Source: Acetobacteraceae bacterium (GTDB taxonomy: Bacteria > Pseudomonadota > Alphaproteobacteria > Acetobacterales > Acetobacteraceae). Taken from it: 38,270 nt of DNA. The position numbers were made by a program, and so were the translations under genes. This document shows positions 15,605 to 23,814 of this stretch, piece after piece. The first letter of the stretch is position 1. The number at the start of each line of letters is the position of its first letter. The notes beneath the pieces are model-generated. The model was not told the DNA's origin. It saw only the letters and a list, made by a program, of their open reading frames with translations, and did no database searches. The stretch is taken from assembly GCA_019750465.1 (NCBI GenBank), contig JAIEOP010000256.1:1-38270 (forward strand). The letters are read 5' to 3'.

Positions 15605-16432
15605 CTACTCCTCCGCGATCCGCGTCATGGTCCAGCCCTCGCCCGGTTCCCGACCCCCCAGGCGATCCAACAGGGCCGCGAGGATGGTGCCCGCTTCCGC
15701 CTCGAAACGGTAGGGCGGATTCGCGATGAGAACGCCGCAGCCGTTCAATCGCTGCGGGTCGGTCGGCTCGCGCAGCCAGAGTTCGGCCGCGACCAGGTCG
15801 CGCACGCCGGATCCACGCAGCGCGGCGTGGAAATCGCGCACCGGCGCGCGGTGCTTGATCGGATACCAGCAGGCCTGCACGGCGGCCCGGAAGCGGTGCG
15901 CGACCAGCGCGATGCCGGCGGCCAGGCGCGCGAACTCGCCGTCCTGCTCGAAGGGCGGGTCGACCAGCACCAGGCCGCGCCGCTCGGGGAAGGGGGTGAG
16001 GGCGCGCAGCGCCTCCCACCCGTCGCGGTGATGCACGGCGACCTGGGCATCGCCGCGGAAGAGGGCGCGCAGCGCCGCGTGGTCCTCCGGGTGCAGCTCG
16101 CAGCAGAGGAGGCGGTCGCCGGGGCGGAGCAGCGCGCGGACCAGGGCGGGGGAGCCGGGATAGGCGGCGGGCGCGCCGGCGGCGCGGGCCAGGGCGACGG
16201 TGTCGGCGAGCGGGCCGGCATCGATGTCCAGCAGCCGGCCGATGCCGGCGCGCCATTCGCCGGTGCGCCCGGCCTCCGGCGCGGAAAGGTCGTAGCGGCC
16301 GATGCCGGCATGGGTGTCGAGCACGGCGAAGGGCGCGGGCTTGCGGTGCAGGGCGCGCAGCAGCCAGACCAGCAGCGCGTGCTTCACGCAGTCCGCGAAA
16401 TTCCCGGCGTGGAAGGCGTGGCGGTAGTTCAC
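15605..16432 (-). CDS. rlmJ: 23S rRNA (adenine-2030-N6)-methyltransferase
   Basis: SAM-dependent methyltransferase for A2030 of 23S rRNA. The 275 residues match E. coli RlmJ (280). The N-terminal signature NYRHAFHAGNFADCVKHA is at 2-19, LDTHAGIGRY (38-47) is the SAM region, and the catalytic DPPF is at 158-161; a late NPPYRFE motif also matches. The start is GTG at 16432, overlapping the TGA of the SDR gene (GTGA), so it depends on translation of the upstream gene. It ends one base before gpsA. Confidence 0.94.
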   Translation of the reverse strand: MNYRHAFHAGNFADCVKHALLVWLLRALHRKPAPFAVLDTHAGIGRYDLSAPEAGRTGEWRAGIGRLLDIDAGPLADTVALARAAGAPAAYPGSPALVRALLRPGDRLLCCELHPEDHAALRALFRGDAQVAVHHRDGWEALRALTPFPERRGLVLVDPPFEQDGEFARLAAGIALVAHRFRAAVQACWYPIKHRAPVRDFHAALRGSGVRDLVAAELWLREPTDPQRLNGCGVLIANPPYRFEAEAGTILAALLDRLGGREPGEGWTMTRIAEE

Positions 16433-17148
16433 CGCGCGCGCAGGCGCACCACGGCGCCGTTCCGCGTTTCCTCCGGCAGGCAGAGCGCGGCGATGGCCGG
16501 CGCGACATCGGCGGGCTGCGCCAGCGTCGCCGGGTTCTCCCCCGGCATGGCGGTGCCGCGCAGCCCCGTCGCCACCGGACCGGGATCGGCCAGGTTCACG
16601 CGCAGCCGCGTGCTGGCGACCTCGGCGGCCCAGGTGCGGCCGAGATGCTCCCCAGCCGCCTTGCCGAAGCCGTAGAGGCCCCAGTAGGCGTGCGGCGCCG
16701 CCACCACCCCGTCGGTCAGCAGCACGGCGCGGCCGGCGGGTGCCGCGCGCAGCGGCGGGTCGCAGGTGCGGATCATGCGCCAGAGGGCGGCGATGTTCAC
16801 CGCCACCGCCTCCTCGAAGTCGCGCGGCATGATGTGCGCGACGGGCGTCAGCTTCGCCAGCACGCCGGCTGCGTGCACCAGGATGTCGAGCCGGCCGAAG
16901 CGCTGCACGATGGAGGGGCCGATCATGTCGAGCTCCTCCCCCTTCGCGCGCGCCAGGTCGAGCGGCAGCAGCGTCGCGCCCTGGCCGCCGGCGGCGCGGA
17001 TCGCGTCGTCCGTCTCCTCGAGGCCGCCCTGCGTGCGCGCGGTCAGCACGCACTGCGCGCCAAGCCGGGCGAGCTCCACCGCGACGGCCGCGCCGATGCC
17101 GCGCGACGCGCCGGTTATCAGCGCGACGCTGCCCTGCAGCGCGTTCAT
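16429..17148 (-). CDS. Short-chain dehydrogenase/reductase, YciK-like, with altered Ser
   Basis: Classical SDR of 239 residues. TGASRGIG is at 12-19, the YxxxK pair is Tyr159 and Lys163 (YGFGK), and LRVNLADPGPVATG is the region after the active site, as in YciK. The catalytic Ser normally sits 13 residues before the Tyr. Here that residue is Asp146, in LLTDGV, where relatives read TSG or TSS. Activity may be lost or changed. The ATG at 17148 follows GAGGG. It is first in a tight three-gene unit with rlmJ (stop-start overlap) and gpsA. Substrate unknown. Confidence 0.9.
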   Translation of the reverse strand: MNALQGSVALITGASRGIGAAVAVELARLGAQCVLTARTQGGLEETDDAIRAAGGQGATLLPLDLARAKGEELDMIGPSIVQRFGRLDILVHAAGVLAKLTPVAHIMPRDFEEAVAVNIAALWRMIRTCDPPLRAAPAGRAVLLTDGVVAAPHAYWGLYGFGKAAGEHLGRTWAAEVASTRLRVNLADPGPVATGLRGTAMPGENPATLAQPADVAPAIAALCLPEETRNGAVVRLRAR

Positions 17149-17239
17149 GATGCCCTCGGGCGTCGCGCGGGCGTTCCGCGCCCTTGGCTTCGCGGCACTG
17201 GCCGCGACGCGCCGCCGTCGGCCGATGTCACGCGCGGCC

Positions 17240-18718
17240 TCACTCGCTCGCCTGCAGCAGCGAGAGCTGCCGCTCCGCATTGCCGAACTGGTCGGTCAGC
17301 GGGATGGCGTAGTCGCCGGTGAAGCAGGCGTCACAATAGGCCGGCTTCGCGGTGTCGCGGCCGGGCCGTCCGAGCGCGCGGTACAGCCCGTCCAGCGAGA
17401 TGAAGGCCAGGCTGTCCACCCCGATGATCGCCGCCATCTCCTCGACGGAGTTGCGCGCCGCCATCAGCTTGCCGCGCTCCGGCGTGTCGATGCCGTAGTA
17501 GCAGCTGTGCGTCGTCGGCGGCGAGGAGACGCGCATGTGCACCTCCGCCGCGCCGGCGGCGCGCACCATCTCCACGATCTTGCGGCTGGTTGTGCCGCGG
17601 ACGATCGAATCATCCACCAGGATCACCCGCTTGCCCTCGATCATGGCGCGGTTGGCGCTGTGCTTCAGCTTCACGCCGAGGTTGCGGATCTGGTCGGTGG
17701 GCTCGATGAAGGTGCGGCCGACATAGTGGTTGCGGATGATGCCGAGCTCGAAGGGGATGCCGGCCTCGGCGGCGTAGCCCATGGCGGCGGGGACGCCGCT
17801 GTCGGGCACCGGCACCACGACATCCGCCGCGACGCCGCTCTCGCGCGCCAGCTCGGCGCCGATGCGCTTGCGGGTCTCGTAGACCGGCGTGCCTTCGACG
17901 ATGGAATCGGGGCGCGCGAAGTAGATGTACTCGAAGATGCAGAACCGCGACTGGTGGCGGCCGAAGGGCTTGATGCTGCGCGGGCCGTCCCTGTCGATGA
18001 CGACGATCTCGCCCGGCTCCACGTCGCGCACGAACTCGGCGCCCACGATCTCCAGCGCGCAGGTCTCGCTGGCCAGTACCCAGCCCGCCTCCGCATCGGC
18101 CTCGCCGCCGAGCCGCCCCAGCACCAGGGGCCGCACGCCGAGCGGGTCGCGCGCGCCGATCAGCGCGCCGTCGTGCAGCGCCACCAGGCTGTAGGCGCCC
18201 TGCACCTGCTTCAGCGCATCGATCAGCCGATCGACCACCGTCGAGTAGAGGCTGATGGCGATGAGGTGGATGAAGACCTCGGTGTCGGTCGTGCTCTGGA
18301 ACAGGCAGCCGCGGTTCACCAGCGTGCGGCGCAGCCCGTGCGCGTTGGTGAGGTTGCCGTTGTGCGCCACCGCCAGCCCGCCGAAGGCGAAGTCGGCGAA
18401 CAGCGGCTGCACGTTGCGCAGCGCCGTCTCCCCCGTGGTGGCGTAGCGGTTGTGGCCGACCGCGGCGTGGCCGGGGAGCGCCGCGATCACCTTGGCATCG
18501 GAGAAATTGTCGCCGACGAGGCCGCGGCCGCGATGCGCGTGGAAGGTTCCGCCGTCGTTCAGGCTGACGATGCCGGCGGCCTCCTGCCCGCGATGCTGCA
18601 GCGCGTGCAGGCCGAGCGCGGTCAGCGCCGCGGCATCCTTCGCGTTCCACAACCCGAAGACGCCGCATTCCTCGTGGAACTTGTCGTCGTCCGGCAGCGC
18701 CGGGGCGAGGCTGATCAT
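17240..18718 (-). CDS. purF: Amidophosphoribosyltransferase
   Basis: First committed step of purine synthesis: PRPP and glutamine give phosphoribosylamine. The 492 residues are normal length. The first 17 residues form a propeptide; Cys18 (in EECGVFG) is the N-terminal nucleophile after processing. Glutaminase motifs HRGQEAAGI and GHNRYATTG are present. The PRPP loop reads VILVDDSIVRGTTSRK. Bacillus-type enzymes carry four Fe-S cysteines; C-terminal Cys residues (CDACF, SCYYG) fit that type, which also has the propeptide. The ATG at 18718 follows GAGGGG. It lies 10 bases after cvpA, the same order as in E. coli. Confidence 0.97.
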   Translation of the reverse strand: MISLAPALPDDDKFHEECGVFGLWNAKDAAALTALGLHALQHRGQEAAGIVSLNDGGTFHAHRGRGLVGDNFSDAKVIAALPGHAAVGHNRYATTGETALRNVQPLFADFAFGGLAVAHNGNLTNAHGLRRTLVNRGCLFQSTTDTEVFIHLIAISLYSTVVDRLIDALKQVQGAYSLVALHDGALIGARDPLGVRPLVLGRLGGEADAEAGWVLASETCALEIVGAEFVRDVEPGEIVVIDRDGPRSIKPFGRHQSRFCIFEYIYFARPDSIVEGTPVYETRKRIGAELARESGVAADVVVPVPDSGVPAAMGYAAEAGIPFELGIIRNHYVGRTFIEPTDQIRNLGVKLKHSANRAMIEGKRVILVDDSIVRGTTSRKIVEMVRAAGAAEVHMRVSSPPTTHSCYYGIDTPERGKLMAARNSVEEMAAIIGVDSLAFISLDGLYRALGRPGRDTAKPAYCDACFTGDYAIPLTDQFGNAERQLSLLQASE

Positions 18719-18728
18719 TCGGGTCCCC

Positions 18729-19289
18729 TCACGTCCGGTTGCGGGCCGGCGGTCGCATGAGATCGTCCTGGGTCGGCATGGGCCGGACCGGTGGCGTGGC
18801 AACGCCTGGCCGGATGCCGGGCGGCAGCTGCTCCGCCAGCCACTGCGCGCCGTCCACCACGGGGGGCAGGAAGCGCGCGTCGCGCACCGCGGGCGGCCAC
18901 TGCTCCGTCGCCGGCAGCAGCATGCCGCCGAGGATATAGGCGACGACCACCAGGAAAGCACCCCGTGCCAGGCCGAAGACCAGCCCCAGCGCGCGGTCGA
19001 CGCCGCCGAGCACGCTGTCCTGCACGCGGTTGGCGATGGCGCCGATCACGATCTTCAGCACGATCAGCACGGTGAGGAAAACACCGGCGGCGGCGATCGC
19101 CTCCGCCACCCAGGGTGGATCGACCGCGTGCTCGAACAGGGCGGCGACGTCGTGCCGCAGCACGAGCGCGGCCAGCACGGCGCCGATCCAGGCACCGACG
19201 CCGAGCACTTCGCGCACCATGCCGCGAAAGAAGGCGATCACGCCCGAGAAGGCGAGCACCGCCAGCACCACGCCATCGACCCAGGTCAT
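18729..19289 (-). CDS. cvpA: CvpA family inner-membrane protein
   Basis: Inner-membrane protein of 186 residues upstream of purF. Four hydrophobic segments lie within the first ~125 residues. The start MTWVDGVVLAVLAFSGVIAF and the motif FFRGMVREV match CvpA, as does GGVDRALGLVFGLARG. The C-terminal ~50 residues are soluble and Pro-rich. In E. coli the protein is needed for colicin V export and contributes to envelope homeostasis; the mechanism is not settled. It is 10 bases before purF, in one transcription unit. radA, often found upstream in alphaproteobacteria, is not here. Confidence 0.93.
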   Translation of the reverse strand: MTWVDGVVLAVLAFSGVIAFFRGMVREVLGVGAWIGAVLAALVLRHDVAALFEHAVDPPWVAEAIAAAGVFLTVLIVLKIVIGAIANRVQDSVLGGVDRALGLVFGLARGAFLVVVAYILGGMLLPATEQWPPAVRDARFLPPVVDGAQWLAEQLPPGIRPGVATPPVRPMPTQDDLMRPPARNRT

Positions 19290-19468
19290 CGGGGGCGGGG
19301 TATAGGGCGGGGGGGTGGGGGTGTCACGCCGAGGAAACGGCGGACATGGGCCATATGTGAGGGATCGGCACGTCGCGGGGGCCGCCGTTGCGGCGAACCC
19401 TTGGCGGCGGCGGCCGTTAGCGCTGTTCCCGCCGCCACAGGCGGCCGCAACACGGGAGACGCCATTCC

Positions 19469-20200
19469 ATGCGCCGACAAATCCTTCTTGCTTCCGCCGC
19501 CAGCCTGCTGCTCGCGGCGTCCGCCCTGGCCCAGCAGCCGCAGCCGGGCTCGACAGCGTCGCCTGGGCGCACCCAGTCGGGCAGCGCCACTCCTGGCAAC
19601 GCCCAGCGCCTGAGCGCCGCCGAATTCGTGCGCATGGTCCAGATGAGCGACCGCCACGAGATCGCCTCCAGCCGCCTGGCGCAGAATCAGGCCCAGCACG
19701 ATCAGGTGAAGCAGTTCGCCGCCGAGATGGTGCGCGACCACACCCGCACCATGCAGGAACTGATGGAGGTGACCCAGCGTGCCGGGCTGCAGGTCTCCGG
19801 CATGATGCCGCAGGGCAGCGGCAGCGCGTCCTCCTCCGCCCGCGCCGGTGCGCCGGGCGCGCCGACCTCGGGCAGCGCCGGAGGGGCCGGCATGTCCTCC
19901 ACGCAGGGAGCCGGCCAGGGCGCGGCGGCGACCGCGGCCCACGGCGGCATGGCGATGGAAGGGCTCGATGCCGAGCACCAGCAGATGATCCAGCGGCTCC
20001 AGGGCCTGCGCGGCGCGGAGTTCGACCGAATGTACATCCAGCAGCAGGTGCAGGCGCACCAGAAGGCGGTGGACCTGTTCACCGCCTACTCGCAGAACGG
20101 CGACCAGGCCGAGCTGAAGCAGTGGGCGGCGCGCACCCTGCCGGCGCTGCAGCAGCACCTGCAGCGGGCGCAGCAGCTGCAGCGGACCGTGCAGGGCTGA
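19469..20200 (+). CDS. DUF4142 domain-containing exported protein
   Basis: The 243 residues start with a signal peptide cut near ALAQ-Q (residues ~21-22), so it is periplasmic or surface-exposed. The DUF4142 helical domain is visible in two halves: AAEFVRMVQMSDRHEIASSR, with KQFAAEMVRDHTRTMQELM, at ~50-105, and FDRMYIQQQVQAHQKAVDLF near 190-210. Between them is a ~55-residue Gly/Ser/Ala low-complexity insert (~112-165). The family is ferritin-like in shape and linked to stress resistance, function unproven. The ATG is preceded by GGGAGA, and a strong hairpin terminator follows at 20233, so the gene is monocistronic. Confidence 0.88.
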   Translation: MRRQILLASAASLLLAASALAQQPQPGSTASPGRTQSGSATPGNAQRLSAAEFVRMVQMSDRHEIASSRLAQNQAQHDQVKQFAAEMVRDHTRTMQELMEVTQRAGLQVSGMMPQGSGSASSSARAGAPGAPTSGSAGGAGMSSTQGAGQGAAATAAHGGMAMEGLDAEHQQMIQRLQGLRGAEFDRMYIQQQVQAHQKAVDLFTAYSQNGDQAELKQWAARTLPALQQHLQRAQQLQRTVQG

Positions 20201-20232
20201 TCCTTCCAGTCTGACGCGTCCCGGCTGACCGG

Positions 20233-20269
20233 CGGGCGGGGCGGACCAGCGCCCCGCCCGTCCACTTTT
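20233..20269 (+). terminator. Rho-independent terminator after the DUF4142 gene
   Basis: A perfect 11-bp GC stem (left arm CGGGCGGGGCG at 20233-20243, six-base loop, right arm 20250-20260) followed by TCCACTTTT. It lies 33 bases after the stop codon. Confidence 0.75.
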
Positions 20270-20322
20270 CCCTGCGCCGCATCCGCGCCAAGGTCGCGGC
20301 ATGCGCCCGCGAGCCCCCATTC

Positions 20323-21591
20323 TTGTCCGCCACTGATCCGGCCCGTGGCGGCCGGCTCGCCGGCCCGGCCGGCGTGGCGGCGCTGCTCGGCGTGGCGCAG
20401 ACCCTGGCCTGGGGCACCACCTTCTACCTGCCGGCCGTCCTGATCCCGTCCATGAGCGAGGAGCTGGGCGGCGACCGCACCCTCATCTACGGCGCCTTCT
20501 CCCTGGCACTGCTGATCGCGGGCCTCGCCGCCCCGCGCACCGGCCGCGCCATCGAGCGCCGCAGCGGCCGGCCGGTGCTGGTGCTCTCCTCCTGCGTGCT
20601 GGCGGCGGGGCTGGTGCTGCTCGGCGTGCTGCCCGGGCTCCCGGGCTGGTTCCTGGGCTGGATCGTGATCGGCTACGGCATGGCGCTCGGGCTGTACGAG
20701 GCGGCCTTCGCCACGCTGGGCATGCTGTTCGGACGGGCGGCGCGGCGGCCGATCACCTTCGTCACGCTCTATGCCGGCTTCGCCAGCACGATCGGCTGGC
20801 CGATGACGGCGCTGCTGCTGCCGCTGGCCGGCTGGCGCGGCACCTGCCTCGTCTATGCCGGGGTGAACCTGCTGGTCGTGCTGCCGCTCTATCTGCTGCT
20901 GCCGCGGGAGCCGGCCGGGGCGGCGGGCGTGCCCGCCACGCAGGCGGCGGCCCCGCTGCCGAAGGAGGCACCGCCGCCGGCTGCCTGGGCACGGCGGACG
21001 CTGCTGCTGCTGACCGCGTTCTTCACCATCCGCGCCTTCATCTCGGCGACCTTCGCGGTGCATGTGGTGGCGCTGTTCGGCGGGCTCGGCCTCGGCGTCG
21101 CGGCCGCCGTCTCGGTGGCGGCGCTGCAGGGGCCGTCGCAGGTGGCCGGGCGGGTGCTGGAATTCGGCATCGGCACGCGGGCGCATCCGCTGACGGTGGC
21201 GCGCTGGGGGGCGGCGCTGCTGCCGCTCGGCATCGGCGCGCTGCTGGCGTTCGGCACCCCCGCGGCGGCGGCCTTCATGATCGGCTACGGCGCCTCCAAC
21301 GGCATCATGACGATCAGCCGCGGCGCCGTGCCGCTGGTGCTGTTCGGGCCGCGCGGCTACCCGACGCTGATGGGCCGGATGGCGCTGCCCATCCTGCTCT
21401 CCCAGGCGATGGCGCCGATGGCCACGGCACCGCTGGTGGGCCTGCTCCCGGCCCCGACGATCTTCGCCGCCGGCGGCGCCATGGCGGTGGCGGCCATGGC
21501 CTGCCTGCTGGCGATCAGGCCCCCGCCCGCCACGGGCGGGCTCAGCCCGCCGCCAGCGGCTTCTGCCCCGTCTCCGCCCGGACCGCATTGA
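20323..21591 (+). CDS. MFS transporter
   Basis: Major facilitator superfamily protein of 422 residues with about twelve hydrophobic segments and a central cytoplasmic loop around 195-225 (PAGAAGVPATQAAAPLPKEA). The loop after segment 2 reads GRAIERRSGRPVL (~73-85), the usual MFS cytoplasmic signature. Family resemblance is to the short drug/organic-anion MFS members of alphaproteobacteria; the substrate is unknown. The start is uncertain: the TTG at 20323 has no good ribosome site, and a GTG near 20371 is possible but would trim the first segment. The last 50 bases overlap the end of the convergent epimerase gene; the C-terminal tail there is Pro/Ser-rich. Confidence 0.85.
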   Translation: MSATDPARGGRLAGPAGVAALLGVAQTLAWGTTFYLPAVLIPSMSEELGGDRTLIYGAFSLALLIAGLAAPRTGRAIERRSGRPVLVLSSCVLAAGLVLLGVLPGLPGWFLGWIVIGYGMALGLYEAAFATLGMLFGRAARRPITFVTLYAGFASTIGWPMTALLLPLAGWRGTCLVYAGVNLLVVLPLYLLLPREPAGAAGVPATQAAAPLPKEAPPPAAWARRTLLLLTAFFTIRAFISATFAVHVVALFGGLGLGVAAAVSVAALQGPSQVAGRVLEFGIGTRAHPLTVARWGAALLPLGIGALLAFGTPAAAAFMIGYGASNGIMTISRGAVPLVLFGPRGYPTLMGRMALPILLSQAMAPMATAPLVGLLPAPTIFAAGGAMAVAAMACLLAIRPPPATGGLSPPPAASAPSPPGPH

Positions 21592-22471
21592 TGATCTGCA
21601 GCACGCGCGCGCGGAAGGGCGCGTACTGCACGCCGAATTCCTCGACCAGGCGGCGGTTGTCGATGAGGTAGTTGCCGGATTTCTCGCGCCCGCCGGTCTC
21701 GTGCTCGAAGCGGATCTCGGCGCCGGGGATGAACTCCCGCACCATCGCCGCCAGCTCGCCGAGGCTGATGGTGTGGCCGCCGGTGGCATAGACCGCGTGC
21801 TTCGGGCGCTCGGCCGCGGTGACGCGGGCGAAGACCTCGGCGACGTCGTCCACGTGCACGGGGCAGCGCATGGCGTCGCGGTAGGGGAAGCTCACGGGCT
21901 GGCCGCGCGCCGGGGCGGTGATGCAGTGCACGTGGTCGACCGAGCCGAACAGCTTGTCGGGTCCCGTCACGTTGGCGGGGCGGATGCCGGTGATGACGGT
22001 GCCGTGCTTCTCGCGGTAGTCCTGCGCCTGGAACTCGTTGAAGATCTTGTGCATCGCGTATTGCAGCGTGCCGCGGCGCGGGTCCTCCTCGGTCACCGGG
22101 CGCTCGCCGAAATGGCTCTGCAGTCCACTCACCGCGAGGGAGCTGGCGTAGAGCGTGTGCGGCACGCCGACCAGCCGCGCCGCCTCGAACACGTTCTGCA
22201 TGCCGAGGACGTTCAGCTTGAACGCCACCTGCGGCGGCAGGTCGGAGCCGATGTGGTAGGCCAGGTTCACCAGCCGGTCGGGCCGCGTCTCCGCCACCGC
22301 GGCGATCACCTCGTCGAACTGGCGCACGTCGCCGCGGCGGAAGGCCGCGCCCTCGGTCAGCGCGGGCGGCGGGGCGATGTCCATGCTGACCGCCTCGTCG
22401 CCGCGCGCAAGCAGCAGGGGGATGAGGCGCCGGCCGATGAAGCCGGAGCCGCCGATGATCAGGACCTTCAT
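21542..22471 (-). CDS. NAD-dependent epimerase/dehydratase family protein
   Basis: Extended SDR of 309 residues. The NAD motif GGSGFIG is at 7-13, the SDR catalytic pair is Tyr138 and Lys142 (YAMHK), and Ser/Thr lies in the ASSLAV segment (~110-115). IRPANVTGP and CPVHVDDVAEV (typical of nucleotide-sugar epimerases) are present. No sugar gene cluster is adjacent, so the substrate is open. The ATG at 22471 follows GGGAGGAG. The 3' end overlaps the MFS gene by 50 bases in opposite orientation. Confidence 0.88.
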   Translation of the reverse strand: MKVLIIGGSGFIGRRLIPLLLARGDEAVSMDIAPPPALTEGAAFRRGDVRQFDEVIAAVAETRPDRLVNLAYHIGSDLPPQVAFKLNVLGMQNVFEAARLVGVPHTLYASSLAVSGLQSHFGERPVTEEDPRRGTLQYAMHKIFNEFQAQDYREKHGTVITGIRPANVTGPDKLFGSVDHVHCITAPARGQPVSFPYRDAMRCPVHVDDVAEVFARVTAAERPKHAVYATGGHTISLGELAAMVREFIPGAEIRFEHETGGREKSGNYLIDNRRLVEEFGVQYAPFRARVLQIINAVRAETGQKPLAAG

Positions 22472-22641
22472 TGCGCCTCTCCTCCCGGTGTCCTGCCCGC
22501 TGCGCAGGCCGGCATCGCCGGCGAACGCAGCGGACAAGCAGGCCATTGGCAACCCGGCCCGATGGTGCGCCGCGCGGGTGCGCCCGGCAACCGCCGCTGG
22601 CGGTGCCGCGTTGCCCGGTCCGACAGGGAAGGGCGGCGGGC

Positions 22642-23304
22642 ATGACGGAGCAGGTTCGGGCGAGGGCGGCAGCGGGCGAGGCGGCCGGCGTCCCCTTCGA
22701 GATTCCCGGCGCCACCGGCGGGCGGTTCCGCATCGAGGTGCTGAACGAGAATGCCGAGGCGGGGGTGGTGACCAGCATCGTCCACCTGCCGCCCGGCGGA
22801 CGCATCCCGGCGCATCGCCACGGTGCCGGCGCCGAGATGCACTTCGTGCTGGACGGCGACCTGATCGAAGCCGGCGAGGCGCTCGGCCCCGGCGCCTTCC
22901 TGACGCATGCCGCCGGCGTGGTGCACGGGCCGCAGGAAAGCCGCGGCGGCGCGCGGGTGCTGACGGTGCAGCACTGGCAGTCGCGCGGCGGCAGCTTCGA
23001 CTTCGAGATCGTGGAGGAGGGCGGCGCGGGCGCGGCGCCGGTGCAGGGCGGCGGCGAGACGGCCGCCGCGCCGCGCATGGAACGGAGCGACACGACCCAC
23101 ATGGAGCGGAGCGACACGACCCGCACCGCCTCGGCGGCGGCGCCCGGGGCGGCGCCCGGGGCGGCGGAGGGGCATGCGCCCAAGGCACCTGATGACTCGG
23201 GCGGGCCGGCGGAGGCCGCCGAGGGCGTGCCCGTGGTGGGCGGGGATGCGGCGGCGCAGGACCGCGCCGTGGCGGAGCAGTCCCTTGGCAAGGGCTACGG
23301 CTGA
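22642..23304 (+). CDS. Cupin domain protein with repeat-bearing disordered tail
   Basis: Residues ~20-125 form one cupin: PPGGRIPAHRHGAGAEMHFV gives the HxH(x)nE metal motif, and THAAGVVHGPQE the second His. The remaining ~90 residues are low-complexity (Gly, Ala, Pro, Glu) and contain a 24-bp tandem repeat giving MERSDTT twice, plus a 12-bp GC repeat. The ATG at 22642 follows GGGAAGGGC. The tail is unlikely to be catalytic. Substrate unknown; small cupins can be metal-binding dioxygenases or sensors. It is divergent from the epimerase. Confidence 0.82.
   Translation: MTEQVRARAAAGEAAGVPFEIPGATGGRFRIEVLNENAEAGVVTSIVHLPPGGRIPAHRHGAGAEMHFVLDGDLIEAGEALGPGAFLTHAAGVVHGPQESRGGARVLTVQHWQSRGGSFDFEIVEEGGAGAAPVQGGGETAAAPRMERSDTTHMERSDTTRTASAAAPGAAPGAAEGHAPKAPDDSGGPAEAAEGVPVVGGDAAAQDRAVAEQSLGKGYG
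23077..23124 (+). repeat. 24-bp tandem repeat inside the cupin gene
   Basis: Two copies (23077-23100 and 23101-23124) differing at two positions, each encoding MERSDTT plus one residue. The copy number keeps the frame. A shorter repeat of GCCCGGGGCGGC follows at ~23145-23165. Confidence 0.85.
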
Positions 23305-23311
23305 GCGGCGC

Positions 23312-23686
23312 TCAGGCGCCGACGCGCCGCTCCGCCCGCCGCAGCACCGCGCAGAGGCGGGAGAAGGAGAGCCAGAAGGCGCCGTGGCGCGGTGCATGCT
23401 CGGCATTCGGGCCGGCCCCGGGCTCGCCGCGCCGCAGCAGGCCGAGCCGTGCCTCGAACCGGCCGCGGGCGTTCTCCAGGAAGGAATCGGCGGCGCAGAG
23501 GTACTGTTCCAGCATCTCCGCCGCGACCTCGATTTCGACGAGGGCCTGGCCTTCCAGGCTGAAGCGCTTGAGCGCGCGGCATTCCTGCGCGAGCGCCAGA
23601 TGCAGCCGGTGCTGCTCGGCCAGCAGCCGGGCCATGCGCAGCCGCGCCTCGCGCGCGGCATCGACCGGATCCTCCCCGCGTTGCAT
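23312..23686 (-). CDS. Hypothetical helical protein, 124 aa
   Basis: No family recognised. The ATG at 23686 follows GAGGAGG at seven bases, which decides the start over an upstream in-frame ATG at 23782. The product is almost all helix with strong heptad-like Leu/Ala spacing (ARLRMARLLAEQHRLHLAL; FSLEGQALVEIEVAAEMLE) and many Arg, suggesting a coiled-coil or helical bundle. No signal peptide. It converges on the cupin gene and is divergent from the CoA-transferase. Confidence 0.72.
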   Translation of the reverse strand: MQRGEDPVDAAREARLRMARLLAEQHRLHLALAQECRALKRFSLEGQALVEIEVAAEMLEQYLCAADSFLENARGRFEARLGLLRRGEPGAGPNAEHAPRHGAFWLSFSRLCAVLRRAERRVGA

Positions 23687-23814
23687 GCGCGGCCTCCTCG
23701 GCTGGCGAGCCTGCATCCTGCCGCGCCTGGGTGAAGGCCCCGTGAACGCCGCTGGTTGACCCGGCCCCTTTCGCGTCCGCAAGCTGCCCCCGTCGAGGGA
23801 AGGAACGGGCCGGG

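Noticed and set aside
20086-21789. Long reverse frame opposite the MFS gene
   Set aside because: Antisense shadow without family motifs; the MFS protein has twelve clear hydrophobic segments.
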